A stretch of DNA of 29,575 bases, from assembly GCA_903953805.1 (NCBI GenBank), contig CAJBLC010000046.1:1-29575 (forward strand), written 5' to 3'. This stretch comes from an uncultured Actinomycetes bacterium. GTDB lineage: Bacteria; Actinomycetota; Actinomycetes; Nanopelagicales; Nanopelagicaceae. The notes beneath the pieces were generated by a model. It made no database searches and was not told where the DNA came from. It saw only the letters and a list, made by a program, of their open reading frames with translations. Both the position numbers and the translations under genes were made by a program. This document shows positions 15,382 through 23,467 of this stretch, in pieces; positions within the stretch are counted from its first letter, which is position 1; every line of letters starts with the position of its first letter.

Positions 15382-16416
15382 CTAGCGCCAGAGAAGCCTT
15401 TCCAATCCAGAGCTGGAGTCAGCGGCGAAGCCCACACCTGAGGGGGACGCGCCGGCCTGGACCATCAAACTCGTGAGGGCGGCGACCATCGCGCCATTAT
15501 CGGTACAGAGGCCGATCGGTGGGGTCCGAAGGCGAATGCCAGCGATCTCACATCGGCGGGTGGCTTCAGACCGCAGGCGCGAGTTGGCTGCAACTCCCCC
15601 AGCGATGATCAGACTCTCATAGCCATGGGCTTTCGCCGCCGAGAGCGCTTTGCTGAGCAAGACATCAACGACTGCTTCTTGGAATGAGGCAGCGACATCG
15701 GCCCGAACGGCCTCAGGGGTCTGCTTTAAATACCTTGAGACGGCAGTCTTCAAACCAGAGAAGGAAAAGTCATAGAGATGTTCATCGAGATCATTCGCAT
15801 GTGTGAGGCCCCGTGGGAAATCGATCGCATCTGAATTGCCTGACTGTGCCAATCGATCAATTGCTGGTCCACCTGGGAAATCGAGTTCTAACAATCGAGC
15901 AATCTTGTCGAAGGCTTCACCGGCTGCATCATCGATCGTTGCACCAAGTACTTCAACATCACTAGCTAGATCTGCAACTTTCAAGATTGAACTGTGACCG
16001 CCACTTACTAATAAACCGATCGCTGGATCGAGGATCTGCTTCTCATCGAGAGCATCAACGGCAATGTGAGATGAGAGGTGGTTGACTCCGTATAACGGCT
16101 TATCGAGAGCGAGTGATAATCCGGATGCAGCAGAAGTGCCAACAAGAAGTGCGCCAATCAATCCTGGTCCAGCGGTCACACCAAAGGCATCGATATCCTT
16201 TAATGAAACCTTCGCCTCGGCGAGCGCTTGTGTGATAACACTCTGCATCGCCTCTAAGTGCGCTCTACTCGCAATCTCTGGAACCACTCCGCCAAAACGA
16301 GCATGTTGCTCAACGCTTGAAGAGATGATGTTTGCTAATAGAGTGCGGCCTCGAACAATACCTACTGCAGTCTCATCGCATGAGGTTTCAATTCCGAGTA
16401 CTAATGGCTCGCTCAT
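15382..16416 (-). CDS. tsaD: TsaD, tRNA threonylcarbamoyladenosine transferase
   Basis: TsaD transfers threonylcarbamoyl to A37 of ANN-decoding tRNAs (t6A), in complex with TsaB and TsaE. The 344 residues start MSEPLVLGIETSCDETAVGIV. They show SRAHLEAM, the metal site NHLSSH (His113, His117), FSFSGLKTA and GGVAANSRLR, and a C-terminal CTDNGAMVA that provides the Asp ligand. Length is typical. The ATG overlaps the stop of the tsaB-rimI gene (ATGA). All three bacterial t6A complex genes are in this one operon; TsaC, which makes the intermediate, is not in the window. Confidence 0.97.
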   Translation of the reverse strand: MSEPLVLGIETSCDETAVGIVRGRTLLANIISSSVEQHARFGGVVPEIASRAHLEAMQSVITQALAEAKVSLKDIDAFGVTAGPGLIGALLVGTSAASGLSLALDKPLYGVNHLSSHIAVDALDEKQILDPAIGLLVSGGHSSILKVADLASDVEVLGATIDDAAGEAFDKIARLLELDFPGGPAIDRLAQSGNSDAIDFPRGLTHANDLDEHLYDFSFSGLKTAVSRYLKQTPEAVRADVAASFQEAVVDVLLSKALSAAKAHGYESLIIAGGVAANSRLRSEATRRCEIAGIRLRTPPIGLCTDNGAMVAALTSLMVQAGASPSGVGFAADSSSGLERLLWR

Positions 16417-17399
16417 GATCGCAACTCCTTGCGCATCACAATCGCTGTTAAGCCTGGGCCGTAATAATCAGCTCGTTCAGAGATCTTTCTGAATCCATTC
16501 GACTCATACAGAGGAATCGCCTCAAGGTTGTTGTAGCGAACTTCGAGCATCACTGCTTCAGCCTTCTTGTTGCGCGACCAATCAATAAGGCGCTTCAAGA
16601 ACTCGCGTGCAATACCTTTTCGTCGATACTTCGGTTCAACGGTCATTGTAAGAATATCCGTGACATCCCCCGCTGGCATGACTCCGGCATAGCCAATAAC
16701 AAGGCCTTCGCGCTCTGCCACCAAGTAATAACGATCTTTCGCAGCGAGCTCTTCTTTAATCTGAGCCAGCGACCAAGGGTCTTCGCCCTGATAGATCTCT
16801 TTTTCTAGCGCGTAGATTGTCATTGCATCCATGGCGTTGGCGACACGGAAGTTAATTCCTGCTGGAAGCGGGTAGGCATCGGGTCGGCGAATGTAAAGCG
16901 GTTCACGCAGATCTTGCGAGATCGAAAGTTCTGCAACTGCAGTTGCCCGGGGTGGTGTGAGAATTATCTGAACGCCGAGTTCCTCAACAATCTGGTGGAC
17001 GTTCACAGCAGGTTCGGTAATCCTGCGCCCTTCAAAGTAGCGAGCCCAGAAGAGTTCTTTACGACGAGCATCAATAGCAACGATGAAATCTTCAACACCT
17101 GCATCGACTGCGATCGCATCGAGAGATGAGACACCTGTCCAAGGAATCTCACGTGCGAGTGCAAATGATTGGCCAAAGGAGATTCCGACTCGAAGTCCGG
17201 TAAATGGCCCAGGCCCCATCCCAATGGCAACGAGGTCAATCTCGTTTTCAATAACCAGTGCTTCTTGAACCAATTTTGGTAAAACTTCACCGTGAGCGAG
17301 AGCATCATCGTTATGGAGTTCAATGAGTGCTTTACCATCGCGAACTATCGCTACTGATGTCCGATCTGTCGATGTATCAATGGCAAGAATTGTGCTCAC
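16413..17399 (-). CDS. TsaB-RimI fusion (t6A complex subunit plus N-acetyltransferase)
   Basis: One 328-residue frame joins two proteins. Residues 1 to about 178 are TsaB, the ASKHA-fold scaffold of the t6A complex: ILAIDTSTDRTSVAI, GPGPFTGLRVGISFGQSFA, and PLYIRRPDAYP at its end. Residues about 184-328 are a GNAT acetyltransferase of RimI type, which acetylates ribosomal protein S18 in other bacteria. It has VTDILTMTVEPKYRRKGIA (acetyl-CoA loop near 258-264), EVRYNN and LYESNGF. TsaB and RimI are separate adjacent genes in Mycobacterium, and fusions are known in other actinobacteria. No stop or shift separates the halves. The GTG start overlaps the tsaE stop (GTGA). Cytoplasmic. Confidence 0.93.
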   Translation of the reverse strand: MSTILAIDTSTDRTSVAIVRDGKALIELHNDDALAHGEVLPKLVQEALVIENEIDLVAIGMGPGPFTGLRVGISFGQSFALAREIPWTGVSSLDAIAVDAGVEDFIVAIDARRKELFWARYFEGRRITEPAVNVHQIVEELGVQIILTPPRATAVAELSISQDLREPLYIRRPDAYPLPAGINFRVANAMDAMTIYALEKEIYQGEDPWSLAQIKEELAAKDRYYLVAEREGLVIGYAGVMPAGDVTDILTMTVEPKYRRKGIAREFLKRLIDWSRNKKAEAVMLEVRYNNLEAIPLYESNGFRKISERADYYGPGLTAIVMRKELRS

Positions 17400-17836
17400 A
17401 GTTCAAAACCGCGCCAACGAGCTCCATGGCCCCGTGAGGTAACGACTCGATCGTTATCACCCGAGCCAAATTCGATTGTGATTTCTAAATATGTATCTGC
17501 CAGACGCTCCACAAAACTCTCGCCCCATTCGATCACAATGATCGAACTCTGTAGATGTGAGTCCAGATCTAGATCATCGAAGATCGCCATCGGCTCACCG
17601 ACTAAGCGATAAGCATCGACATGAACCAAGCTCTCTTTGCCATGGTGGATCCGTGAGATCACAAAGGTGGGGGAAGTGATTCCCACAATTCCAAGTGCTG
17701 CTCCAATGCCCTGAGTAAGAGCGGTCTTACCGGCCCCCAGATCGCCTTTGAGGAGAACGAGATCGCCAGCATGGAGGTTCTCGCCGAGATGGCGGCCGAG
17801 CTCCTTCATCGCTTCTGGGGATCTGACAACGGCCAT
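17396..17836 (-). CDS. tsaE: TsaE, ATPase of the t6A-modification complex
   Basis: TsaE is a P-loop ATPase that resets the TsaB-TsaD complex after each t6A cycle. The 146 residues carry GDLGAGKT at 31-38, ITSPTFV, VHVDAYRL and IIVIEWGE, all family landmarks. Length is ordinary. The ATG at 17836 lies exactly six bases after TACGCT, so this gene seems to head the tsaE-tsaBrimI-tsaD transcript with a leaderless start, just after the terminator of the preceding transporter operon. Confidence 0.95.
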   Translation of the reverse strand: MAVVRSPEAMKELGRHLGENLHAGDLVLLKGDLGAGKTALTQGIGAALGIVGITSPTFVISRIHHGKESLVHVDAYRLVGEPMAIFDDLDLDSHLQSSIIVIEWGESFVERLADTYLEITIEFGSGDNDRVVTSRGHGARWRGFEL

Positions 17837-17842
17837 GTCGAT

Positions 17843-17848
17843 AGCGTA
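17843..17848 (-). promoter_or_regulatory. -10 element of a leaderless tsaE promoter
   Basis: TACGCT, then six bases, then the tsaE ATG. It directly follows the terminator hairpin of the upstream operon. No clear -35 was found because the matching positions fall in the hairpin. Confidence 0.55.
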
Positions 17849-17852
17849 ATAG

Positions 17853-17884
17853 AAGAAGGGCCCCGGTCTCCCGAGGCCCTTCTT
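17853..17884 (-). terminator. Intrinsic terminator of the liv-hydrolase operon
   Basis: AAGAAGGGCC (17853-17862) and GGCCCTTCTT (17875-17884) form ten pairs. An inner CGG/CCG stem adds three more, with one mismatch between. On the minus strand the stem runs into TTCTTCTATT, giving a T-rich end. It lies about 30 bases past the hydrolase stop and just before the tsaE promoter. Confidence 0.82.
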
Positions 17885-17914
17885 GGAACTTACTTTACGT
17901 ACTGCTTGAGGAGA

Positions 17915-19552
17915 TTAATCCTGTGAGTAGTACTTAGGAAGTGCTGCTTGGAACTTAGCATCGACGGTAGATCCACCCATCTTGCGGACTGCTGTGAGCA
18001 GTGGACCGCCAGAGAGGTTCTTTCCATTTGTTGATGCGTAAGCAAGCATGTCTGCAACAGCAATTAACTGCTTTGTTGTGAAGTTGCAGTGATTTGTTCC
18101 ATTCGCTGCAGGCGTTGATGTGACTGGCGATCCAGCTGCATCAAAGGTTGTGTAGTGAGTTGGAGTGAGATTGTAGATCGAGACGAGATTTGAAGAACCG
18201 CGTGGCATATGGGCCTTGAGGTTCGCCTTAATCTGAGCCGCATATTGATCTGCATACTTATTTGCGAGGTAAGTTGATGCACCTGCTGGAGTAATTGGAT
18301 CCGCAACGCCAACCATGGTGACGGTTGGAACGCTGATCTTTCCAGTCCACTGCAACAAACTACGCATCTTGGTTACTGCAGCTGGATTAGCTGTAGCACG
18401 AGGTGCAGCGGCAAGGTAGGCAAGCATTCCGGCGGTTGCAGTTGAACCACTGAGTGCTGCGCTATAAGTGCTTGCTTCTGAAGCCATCTGTGCGGAGTAA
18501 TCAGTCTTTGTATTATCAAAGATTGCACCACCAGATTGTCCTTCAACATCGAGAGTTGCAAGGATCGCAAGTGCAGCGGCATTCGTTCCATTCTCAAGAA
18601 CTCCAAGTGCTGGGCTTCCAAGAAGTGCAAAGCCGGTGTAGCTCGAGGAATTTGCTGATCCTGGGCCTGTTGTTCCGTCAAAATGCGCACTCTGAGTTGG
18701 AAGTCCTGCCATCAAACCGATGAGCAAGAGTGCTGAACGTGAAGGAACTGCTCCAAGTCCTGCTGCTGTGACTGATGCTGGAGTTGTATCTGGCCATGAT
18801 GGCTTACCGGTAGCAAGTTCAGTACCGATACCCTTTTGGAGCTTGCCCATCACGGTGAAGACCTTGCCCAAATCAGCCATTGCTTCTGCATATCCGGCAG
18901 CGCCAGCTGAGTAGTTACCAGCCTTGATTGATGGATCGAAGAAGGTCTTGAGACCCCAGAGGAAATCTCCCGCCATCTTGAGCTCTGCTTCTACATTTGA
19001 GGTAGCCATACAGAGTGGAGCTGCTGCTGAGAGCTGTGTTCCAAGCTTCTCCGCAAGACTCTGGGTAATAAATCCTCCGAGGGATCCTCCCCAGGCAATT
19101 ACCTTGGTGGTCTTAGTAAATTGAGTCTTGAAGGTATTGATGAGTTCAACATCTGTTGCAACTCCTGAATCACCATTCCAACCTTGACGAGCAAAGCCAG
19201 AGCCCATCACTGCATAACCCTTACCGAGGAGATATTGGATAACTGCAGCACCAGGACCAGGCTCAGGAGTATTAGTTATCTTGTAACCGCCGATAAGTGG
19301 AATTGCAGCAGGCACATCTACGTTGTAGCGGTAGCCGTGCGACCAGAGATAGACAGTTCCATTGAAGTTCGCAGGAACGATCATTGAATATGGAGCACCG
19401 TCAGAGGTAGCACCAACGCATGAATTGATTGGCACCTTTCCATCACATGCTGGAGCAGCGTGTGCGGCAGTTGGTGCTGATGTGAATGCAAGTGCTGCAA
19501 GAGCTGTTGCTCCAAGCACGGCAATCTTCTTATGCATCTTTGAGATATTCAT
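17915..19552 (-). CDS. Secreted alpha/beta hydrolase coupled to the Liv transporter
   Basis: This is an exported serine hydrolase of 545 residues with unknown substrate. Residues 1-33 are a Sec signal peptide (MNISKMHKKIAVLG, hydrophobic core, AHA). The alpha/beta-hydrolase fold shows a likely oxyanion segment WSHGY at 70-74 and the nucleophile elbow WGGSLGG with Ser157. A candidate acid is Asp418 (VGVADPITP) and a candidate base is His488 (NHCNF). Cysteines at 36, 45, 181 and 489 could pair outside the cell. About 200 residues between the elbow and the acid form a large cap with Ala/Gly/Ser-rich stretches. The ATG overlaps the livK stop (TAATG), so it is translated with the binding protein. 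That suggests it frees the ligand the transporter imports. I could not assign it to a named enzyme family. Confidence 0.85.
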   Translation of the reverse strand: MNISKMHKKIAVLGATALAALAFTSAPTAAHAAPACDGKVPINSCVGATSDGAPYSMIVPANFNGTVYLWSHGYRYNVDVPAAIPLIGGYKITNTPEPGPGAAVIQYLLGKGYAVMGSGFARQGWNGDSGVATDVELINTFKTQFTKTTKVIAWGGSLGGFITQSLAEKLGTQLSAAAPLCMATSNVEAELKMAGDFLWGLKTFFDPSIKAGNYSAGAAGYAEAMADLGKVFTVMGKLQKGIGTELATGKPSWPDTTPASVTAAGLGAVPSRSALLLIGLMAGLPTQSAHFDGTTGPGSANSSSYTGFALLGSPALGVLENGTNAAALAILATLDVEGQSGGAIFDNTKTDYSAQMASEASTYSAALSGSTATAGMLAYLAAAPRATANPAAVTKMRSLLQWTGKISVPTVTMVGVADPITPAGASTYLANKYADQYAAQIKANLKAHMPRGSSNLVSIYNLTPTHYTTFDAAGSPVTSTPAANGTNHCNFTTKQLIAVADMLAYASTNGKNLSGGPLLTAVRKMGGSTVDAKFQAALPKYYSQD

Positions 19553-20856
19553 TAGTTGTTTGGCAATCCCTTCGCTGGCATTGCTGGACGAGCAGCTGCT
19601 GTCTTAACAACAGGTGCGCTTCCAGAATCGGTTGTGTAGAGGGTGTACTTACCTGGGCCATCGACTGAAACTGCATTACCGTCGAGTCCGAGCTTTCCAA
19701 ACCAGTAGCCGGTATATCCGACGTGGCTCTTAGCGCTGAAAAGGATTGGTGAGAATGCCGCTGATGCCCATGTTGAACCCTTTGCTTCAATCGCCTTAAC
19801 CAAGCTTGCACGAGTTGGGCTTGTTCCTGCTGCGCGAAGCGCTTGAACAGTGAGCATTGCGGTATTCATTCCAACAAGCACATTGTTATCAAATGTTGCA
19901 CCAGGGTTGTATTGCGTATTCACAGTCTTGAAGAGGTTGACGTATTCGTCAGTCGCATCAGATGGTGAAGGCAAGAAGGATGCAGCGATCGATCCAGCAA
20001 GTGCTGGAGCCAATGGTCCAAGGAGTCCCTTGAGGGTTGTTCCGTCGCTACCAACTGATCCAAGGATCATCTGAACCTTGCCAATGAGGCCTGCCTTATA
20101 AAGTCCGCCAGCGAGCGCACCAGTTGCACTAGTAACACCGAACATAATGACGGTATCTGCCTGAGCTGAGACGATCGATGTAACCCACTTACCAACCACT
20201 GATGGGTCAGCCTGTGAGAGTGCAGAGTAAGGAATCTTGGCAACAAAATTTGTTCCAGCTGTTGCAAAGCCCTTAAGTGCATCTGCGCCAAAGTCATCAT
20301 CTTGGTAGATCAAAGCAACTTTCTTGCCAGCAAGATTATCTGCAATGTACTTACCCATCGCCTTCGCCTCAGTTGCATATGAAGGGAAGAGCGGGAATGT
20401 AGTTGGGTACTTCTTCATATCTGCAAAGCCGCTAAATCCAGTGTTCACGAAGAGGCGTGGGACACCATGGCTATTTACAAGGCGAGTAGTCGCTTCGTTA
20501 TTTGCAGTACCAAGAGTTCCGACTAGTGCAAAGACTTTATCTTTCAGAATGAGGTCATTTGTGACCGAGAGAGTCTGAGCTGGTGAATAAGCATCATCTT
20601 TGACTACGAGTTGAATCTTGCGGCCATTAACTCCGCCATTTGCATTCACGTAATCGAAGTAAGCCTTCATCGCTGCAGGAATTTTGTTGTAACCAGGCGC
20701 AGCGGCACCTGTGAGTGGAACTGTGATACCCAACTTAATTGTTGAGCTAGAGACACCAGTCTCTGCATGGGCTGGGAGTGCGCTTGCTACGAGTGTAGCT
20801 ACTGCAGTAAGTGCAGCCGCAAAGATCCCGCCTTTTGTTCGACGCTGAACGAGCAT
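19552..20856 (-). CDS. livK: LivK-type substrate-binding protein (periplasmic-binding fold type I)
   Basis: This is an extracytoplasmic receptor for a branched-chain amino acid-type (HAAT) ABC transporter. The 434 residues begin with a signal peptide (MLVQRRTKGGIFAAA, core, AHA at about residue 31). There is no cysteine at the cut, so it is not an obvious lipoprotein. The mature part has IKLGITVPLTGAAAP, VNANGGVNGRKIQLVVKDDAY, FALVGTLGT and VALIYQDDDFG, typical of the Peripla_BP_6 group. The real ligand may be an amino acid, an amide or an aromatic compound; sequence alone does not say. AAGGAA four bases before the ATG is a good ribosome site. It is the fifth gene of the operon and is directly coupled to the hydrolase gene. 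Confidence 0.9.
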   Translation of the reverse strand: MLVQRRTKGGIFAAALTAVATLVASALPAHAETGVSSSTIKLGITVPLTGAAAPGYNKIPAAMKAYFDYVNANGGVNGRKIQLVVKDDAYSPAQTLSVTNDLILKDKVFALVGTLGTANNEATTRLVNSHGVPRLFVNTGFSGFADMKKYPTTFPLFPSYATEAKAMGKYIADNLAGKKVALIYQDDDFGADALKGFATAGTNFVAKIPYSALSQADPSVVGKWVTSIVSAQADTVIMFGVTSATGALAGGLYKAGLIGKVQMILGSVGSDGTTLKGLLGPLAPALAGSIAASFLPSPSDATDEYVNLFKTVNTQYNPGATFDNNVLVGMNTAMLTVQALRAAGTSPTRASLVKAIEAKGSTWASAAFSPILFSAKSHVGYTGYWFGKLGLDGNAVSVDGPGKYTLYTTDSGSAPVVKTAAARPAMPAKGLPNN

Positions 20857-20888
20857 GAATTTCCTTCCATCGAGGGTATGTAGGAATT

Positions 20889-20910
20889 ACCAGTATGAAG
20901 TTTTACTGGT
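20889..20910. repeat. Inverted repeat between livM and livK
   Basis: ACCAGTA (20889-20895) and TACTGGT (20904-20910) form a seven-base perfect inverted repeat around an eight-base loop that contains the livM stop. It has no T run, so it is not a typical terminator. In an operon where the binding protein is usually needed in excess, it may protect or process the livK message; that is inference. Confidence 0.5.
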
Positions 20911-21871
20911 GCTTACGTCGTGGCCACTTTGGACCATTCGGTGCGAAGAGCACCGTAGCGACCAAGAGGACGCTCGTAATAAGACCAGGGAGGTTTGAAG
21001 TAACTTTCTCAGATCCTCCAAGGTGCGATGTGATCGAACCAGAGATCTCCGGGATTGCCACCAGAACCACTGCACCAACAATGCTACCCCCGAGGTTGCT
21101 GACGCCCGCAAGAACCGCCCCAGTAATAAGAGTGAAAGAGAGGGTTAAAGTAAAGGCAAGTGGCGCCACCAATCCAAGGAGCATGGCGTATAACGAGCCC
21201 GCGAGCCCTGCAACGGCTGAACTGAGCGTAAATGCGAGAACTTTTGCCTTACTCACATTGATGCCTGCAAGCGCCGCTGCGGTCGGATTTGCCCGTACTG
21301 CCCGCCAGCGTCTTCCATAACGAGTTGATAACAAATTCCGCAAGAGCCAATAAATGAGAAGTGCAGCGACTACCGCGACCCAAAAGAACCATCGGTACTG
21401 GGAAAAGTCTTTCCCGATCCAACTTGGCGCAGTACCAATATCAAAGGTGAGACCTTGTTCGCCACCAAGGATATGGAATTGATTAGCAAGCGAAGGAATT
21501 CCAACAGCAAGTGCAAGTGTTGTTCCAGCAAGGTAGGGACCTTGTAGTCGAGCAGCAGCTATTCCAAGTAAGAATCCTGCAGCACCACCAACAGCACCAC
21601 CAATCAGAAAAGCAATTGGGTACGGAAGATTGAGATGTGATTGCACAAGTACGGCGGAGTATCCACCGACTGCCATCAGCGCACCATGGCCGAGTGAGAT
21701 CTGTCCAGAGAAACCAGTGAGGAGAACAATCGACGAAATCGCAATCGCAAAAATAGCCACTTGCGCGCCTTGATAGGAGCGGAGCTCATCGACGCGACCA
21801 CTAATAAAGAGCAGTACCGCACCGATGGCAATCGAAATGAAGAATCGCGCTCTTGGAGATTTAAGCTTCAC
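20903..21871 (-). CDS. livM: LivM-type ABC transporter permease
   Basis: This is the second inner-membrane permease of the Liv-type importer. The 322 residues contain about eight to ten hydrophobic spans. They include the conserved stretch TGFSGQISLGHGALMAVGGYSA (about 52-73, given here as a region), LQGPYLAGTTLALAVG, and the ATPase-contact loop RAVRANPTAAALAGINVSKAK. The C-terminus is basic (PKWPRRKHQ). The start is a GTG overlapping the end of livH by eleven bases. Length is normal for LivM. Confidence 0.92.
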   Translation of the reverse strand: MKLKSPRARFFISIAIGAVLLFISGRVDELRSYQGAQVAIFAIAISSIVLLTGFSGQISLGHGALMAVGGYSAVLVQSHLNLPYPIAFLIGGAVGGAAGFLLGIAAARLQGPYLAGTTLALAVGIPSLANQFHILGGEQGLTFDIGTAPSWIGKDFSQYRWFFWVAVVAALLIYWLLRNLLSTRYGRRWRAVRANPTAAALAGINVSKAKVLAFTLSSAVAGLAGSLYAMLLGLVAPLAFTLTLSFTLITGAVLAGVSNLGGSIVGAVVLVAIPEISGSITSHLGGSEKVTSNLPGLITSVLLVATVLFAPNGPKWPRRKHQ

Positions 21872-22757
21872 GGCTTCTCCTTACGCCAAAGATTCCTTGT
21901 GGGCGAAGCAGAAGAACAATGATCAAAATGATAAATGCCGCACTAAATGTCACCGAGGTTCCGATGTATTGCAGAATAAATGCGAATCCGATACCTAGTA
22001 CTAGCCCACCAACTACTGCACCAATCAAACTTTCGAGTCCCCCAATGACTGCAGCAACGAAACCACTTACGAGTAAGAGGTCGAGTGAATTTGGCGAAAG
22101 ATATGTTGTTGGAGTTACGAGCGCTCCAGCCACTGCACTTGCAGCACCAGCAAAAGCCCAACCAATAGTCCGGATGAGATCTACTCGTATTCCTGAGAGC
22201 CTAGAGATCTCTGGTTGGAAACTCGCTGCGCGGAGCGAAAGCCCCAAGCGGGTAAATTTAAAGATAATCGCGAAGATCGCAAGCACCACAGAAGCACCAA
22301 TAACAATCGCTGCATTAAGAGGTGAGAATGGAATTGTGGTGTGACCGATTGTGTAACCCTTACTTGAAAGAGGTGAGGTGTACTGCAAGAAGCTATTTCC
22401 CCAGATAAGTCCAACACCACTTCGAATCAATCCCAAGATTCCTAAGGTAGCAATAACTGGAGCAATCGCCTCTACAGGTGTTCCTTTACTTCGCTTTGCT
22501 AACGGTCGCATTACGATCGCCTCAACGCCAGCGCTGATGAGTGCTCCCGCTAAGAGGGCAACCGGAATTGAGAGCCAATAATTATGCAGAACCTTCATTG
22601 CTTCATAGCCAATATATGTGGAGAGAATTGCTTGGCCGGCAGCAGCAAAGTTCACAACTCGAGTTGATCGCCAGACCAAAACAAGGGCGAGCGACATGAG
22701 TGAATAGATTGCTCCGCTACTAAATCCAACGAGAAGGGTGTTGAAGAAGATTGTCAT
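21861..22757 (-). CDS. livH: LivH-type ABC transporter permease
   Basis: This is the first membrane permease of the importer, 298 residues with about eight hydrophobic spans. It has the family landmarks SGAIYSLMSLALVLVWRSTR near the N-terminus, the coupling-helix region LGLSLRAASFQPEISRLSGI, and GGLESLIGAVVGGLVLG. It ends LLLRPQGIFGVRRSREA, close to the usual LivH ending. Its ATG overlaps the livF stop by one base (TGATG). Confidence 0.93.
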   Translation of the reverse strand: MTIFFNTLLVGFSSGAIYSLMSLALVLVWRSTRVVNFAAAGQAILSTYIGYEAMKVLHNYWLSIPVALLAGALISAGVEAIVMRPLAKRSKGTPVEAIAPVIATLGILGLIRSGVGLIWGNSFLQYTSPLSSKGYTIGHTTIPFSPLNAAIVIGASVVLAIFAIIFKFTRLGLSLRAASFQPEISRLSGIRVDLIRTIGWAFAGAASAVAGALVTPTTYLSPNSLDLLLVSGFVAAVIGGLESLIGAVVGGLVLGIGFAFILQYIGTSVTFSAAFIILIIVLLLRPQGIFGVRRSREA

Positions 22758-23467
22758 CAGTACCCCAGGTATGCAGCTCGTAGGGATGAGTCGTTTAAGA
22801 GCTGCTCCGATGTACCGGAAGTAACGACCTTGCCCAGGTTAATGATGATTCCACGGTCAGCAATACGAAGTGCTGACATGGCATTCTGTTCGACCAAGAT
22901 AACTGTTAAGCCGAGTCGGTGGCGAAGTGCATCAATCGCTTGGAAAATCTGTTCAATAATTAATGGCGCAAGTCCGAGTGATGGCTCATCAAGAAGTAAG
23001 AGCTCTGGTCGGGCGATTATCGCTCTTCCGATGGCGAGCATCTGACGTTCGCCCCCAGAGAGTGAATCTGCACCTTGTGAGAGTCGCTCGCCCAGTCGGG
23101 GAAAGAGTTCAATCACTTCTGCTGTTGCCGCGGCGATATCAACTTTATCTTTACGCCAGATTCCACCAAGTTGAAGATTCTCAGAGACGCTGAGTTCTGG
23201 AATGACGGCCTTACCTTCAGAGACATGAACGATTCCTTGGCGCACAAGATTCTCTGCCCGCACTCCAACAATCGATTTCCCATTCCACGACATCTCTCCA
23301 GCTGAAATCGGGAGAAGCCCAGAGAGGGCGCGAAGAAGCGTCGTCTTACCCGCACCATTACTACCGATAATCGTGACCAGCTCGCCCTTATTGATCGTGA
23401 AGGAGAGGTCATCGATAGCGGTAATCGCCCCATGTTTCACTTGAAGATTTTTAACGATCAGCGTCAT
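22757..23467 (-). CDS. livF: LivF-type ABC transporter ATPase
   Basis: This is one of two ATPase subunits. The 236 residues include Walker A IGSNGAGKTT (near 34-43), VSEGKAVIPELSVSENL (LivF-type Q-loop region), the intact signature LSGGERQMLAIGRA, Walker B LLLLDEPSLGLAP and the switch VEQNAMSAL. The order and motifs are standard for LivF. The ATG overlaps the livG stop (ATGA). Together with LivG it should form the nucleotide-binding heterodimer under LivH-LivM. Confidence 0.95.
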   Translation of the reverse strand: MTLIVKNLQVKHGAITAIDDLSFTINKGELVTIIGSNGAGKTTLLRALSGLLPISAGEMSWNGKSIVGVRAENLVRQGIVHVSEGKAVIPELSVSENLQLGGIWRKDKVDIAAATAEVIELFPRLGERLSQGADSLSGGERQMLAIGRAIIARPELLLLDEPSLGLAPLIIEQIFQAIDALRHRLGLTVILVEQNAMSALRIADRGIIINLGKVVTSGTSEQLLNDSSLRAAYLGY

